Shown here: piece by piece, positions 14,819 through 15,898 of the stretch | Layout: each line of letters starts with the position of its first letter | Numbering within the stretch: position 1 is the stretch's first letter | DNA from: Burkholderiales bacterium | GTDB lineage: Bacteria > Pseudomonadota > Gammaproteobacteria > Burkholderiales > SG8-39 | DNA: 15,898 nt | Direction: 5' to 3' | Assembly: GCA_029266935.1 (NCBI GenBank) | Contig: JAQSVY010000001.1 | Coordinates: 1 to 15,898 of the forward strand | Translations under genes and position numbers: made by a program | Notes under the pieces: model-generated | Databases searched by the model: none | What the model was told of the DNA's origin: nothing | Seen by the model: the letters and a program-made list of their open reading frames with translations, nothing else

Positions 14819-15730
14819 ATGCAACTCGGGATCGTCGGGCTAGGCGGGATGGGCACAGGCATGGCGCGGCGGCTCGCGCGCGCCGGGGTGCAGGCGGTGT
14901 GCTACGACCAGGCCGAAGCCGCCCGACAGGCGCTCGCCGATGAGCGCAATGTCCACTGCGCGGAGAATCTCGCCGCGCTTTGCGCTCGCCTGGCGGGTGA
15001 GCGTGTCATCCTGCTCATGCTGTCGGCGGGCGCCGCGGTCGAGGAAGCGATCCGCGACCTCCTGCCGCTCGTTTCGGCGGGCGACATGCTGGTCGACGGC
15101 GGCAACGGCTATTACCGCGACTCGATGCACCGGGCGCTCACGCTCTCGCAGCAGGGCCTGCGCTACATCGACGCCGGCGTCTCCGGCGGCATTCACGGGC
15201 TCGAGCACGGCTATTGCCTGATGCTCGGCGGCACGCCCAAGACGATCGAGATCTTCGAGCCCTACGCGAGGGTGCTCGCGCCGGCGCCGGAAGCGGGCTG
15301 GCTGCATTGCGGCCCAAGCGGCGCCGGACACTTCGGCAAGATGGTCCACAACGGAATCGAATACGGCATCATGCAGGCGCTCGCCGAGGGCTTCGCGCTG
15401 CTCGCGGCGCGGCGCGACCTCGACATCGACCCCGCCCGCCTCGCCGAGACCTGGCGCCGCGGCAGCGTGGTGCGCTCGTGGCTGCTCGACCTGTGCGCCG
15501 TGATCCTGAAGGATAACGAATCGCTCGAGGGCGTGGCGCCCGTCATCGATGACTCTGGCGCCGGACGCTGGACCGCCACCGAGGCGATCGAGCTCGGCGT
15601 GTCGGCGCCGGTGATCACCACGGCGCTCATGGCGCGGTTCTCCAGCCAGGGGCGCTCCGACCACGCGCGCAAGCTGATCGCGCTCATGCGCGCGGGCTGC
15701 GGCGGACACGCCGTGCACCGCAAGGCGTGA
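14819..15730 (+). CDS. gnd: 6-phosphogluconate dehydrogenase, decarboxylating, short NAD-type
   Basis: Oxidatively decarboxylates 6-phosphogluconate to ribulose 5-phosphate. It has 303 residues, matching the short GndA/YqeC-like class rather than the 470-residue NADP enzyme. The Rossmann motif is GLGGMG (7-12); D30 at the end of the second strand suggests NAD rather than NADP. VDGGNGYYRDS (92-102), GVSGGIHGLEHG (120-131), and SGAGHFGKMVHNGIEYG (167-183) with catalytic K174 and substrate-binding N178 and E181 are family signatures; DDSGAGRWT (244-252) is also conserved. AGGAG at 14809 fixes the ATG. No zwf or pgl is in the window, so it looks like a single-gene unit. Members of the class can also act on related hydroxyacids, but the motifs favour 6-phosphogluconate. 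Confidence 0.93.
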   Translation: MQLGIVGLGGMGTGMARRLARAGVQAVCYDQAEAARQALADERNVHCAENLAALCARLAGERVILLMLSAGAAVEEAIRDLLPLVSAGDMLVDGGNGYYRDSMHRALTLSQQGLRYIDAGVSGGIHGLEHGYCLMLGGTPKTIEIFEPYARVLAPAPEAGWLHCGPSGAGHFGKMVHNGIEYGIMQALAEGFALLAARRDLDIDPARLAETWRRGSVVRSWLLDLCAVILKDNESLEGVAPVIDDSGAGRWTATEAIELGVSAPVITTALMARFSSQGRSDHARKLIALMRAGCGGHAVHRKA

Positions 15731-15747
15731 CCACCTCATCCTCGCGC

Positions 15748-15898
15748 TCAATTGCCGATGTGAACCTTGTAGCGGGCGCCGCTCGAGAACAAGCAGGTCC
15801 CCGCGCCCTGCGCCGGCGAATTCATCTGGTACTCGCAGCTCATGAAGGCGCCGCTCGGGCCGTAGGCGCTGGCGATGCCCTTGCGGTCGTCGCCCGAG
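15748..15898 (-). CDS. C-terminal 49 residues of an unrecognised protein, 5' end cut by window
   Basis: Reading inward from the right edge on the minus strand gives 49 residues ending in ARYKVHIGN and a TGA at 15748-15750. The frame is open to the edge. Two cysteines (residues 21 and 35 of the visible part) lie in FMSCEYQMNSPAQG and GTCLFSSG. The pattern C-x-Y...G-x-G-x-C...G-x-x-Y near the end recalls small secreted or periplasmic beta-proteins, many unannotated, in which a CxF/Y strand and a GxC strand alternate; this is from memory and unproven. It is convergent with gnd, 17 bp away. No terminator is visible in the gap. The start, length and function lie outside the window. Confidence 0.55.
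   Translation of the reverse strand, partial: SGDDRKGIASAYGPSGAFMSCEYQMNSPAQGAGTCLFSSGARYKVHIGN

Overview
The window looks like chromosomal DNA of a GC-rich betaproteobacterium. The reasons are the high-GC codon use, the order folE2-dxs-ispA-xseB with a divergent Rieske oxygenase, the head-to-head queG/tsaE pair with amiC after tsaE, the mutL...miaA order, and a MutL that keeps the C-terminal endonuclease motifs expected where MutH is absent. The order and genus cannot be read from the sequence. Nothing indicates a plasmid, phage, IS element, CRISPR array, tRNA or rRNA. Coding density is very high: the longest stretch without a gene is 175 bp (9359-9533), and it holds two hairpins and a ribosome binding site.

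Layout. (1) 1-3585, minus strand: xseB, ispA and dxs (exonuclease VII small subunit and early isoprenoid synthesis), then folE2, which runs off the left edge. A near-perfect 33-bp dyad sits between dxs and folE2. (2) 3627-5891, plus strand: a tightly overlapping trio of Rieske-type oxygenase alpha subunit, mercaptopyruvate-type sulfurtransferase and a DUF2784-like membrane protein. (3) 5851-7759, minus strand: queG (queuosine synthesis) overlapped by an alpha/beta hydrolase gene. (4) 7758-9358, plus strand: tsaE (t6A tRNA modification) and amiC (cell-wall amidase). The start codons of tsaE and queG lie inside one CATG, and tsaE and amiC appear to overlap by about 200 nt. (5) 9534-10484, plus strand: an orphan secreted protein with a PPC-like domain and a VNGDGRLDL-type domain, closed by a textbook terminator. 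(6) 10536-11189, minus strand: a DedA-family membrane protein. (7) 11188/11215-14564, plus strand: mutL, an SDR dehydrogenase and miaA, nearly without spacers. (8) 14549-14773, minus strand: a three-helix small membrane protein. (9) 14819-15730, plus strand: an NAD-type 6-phosphogluconate dehydrogenase. (10) 15748-15898, minus strand: the 3' end of an unrecognised Cys-containing protein.

Most of this is housekeeping: isoprenoid precursors, folate/queuosine precursor chemistry, three tRNA-modification genes (queG, tsaE, miaA), mismatch repair, cell-wall hydrolysis and the pentose phosphate pathway. No clearly new system stands out. The points most worth a second look are the overlapping Rieske/sulfurtransferase/DUF2784 trio, whose oxygenase has Glu where Asp usually bridges the two iron centres; the dyad before folE2, which resembles an Rrf2/IscR-type site; a recurring pattern in which start codons without a Shine-Dalgarno follow a -10-like hexamer by 6-8 nt, suggesting leaderless mRNAs; the tsaE/amiC overlap; and the orphan secreted protein.
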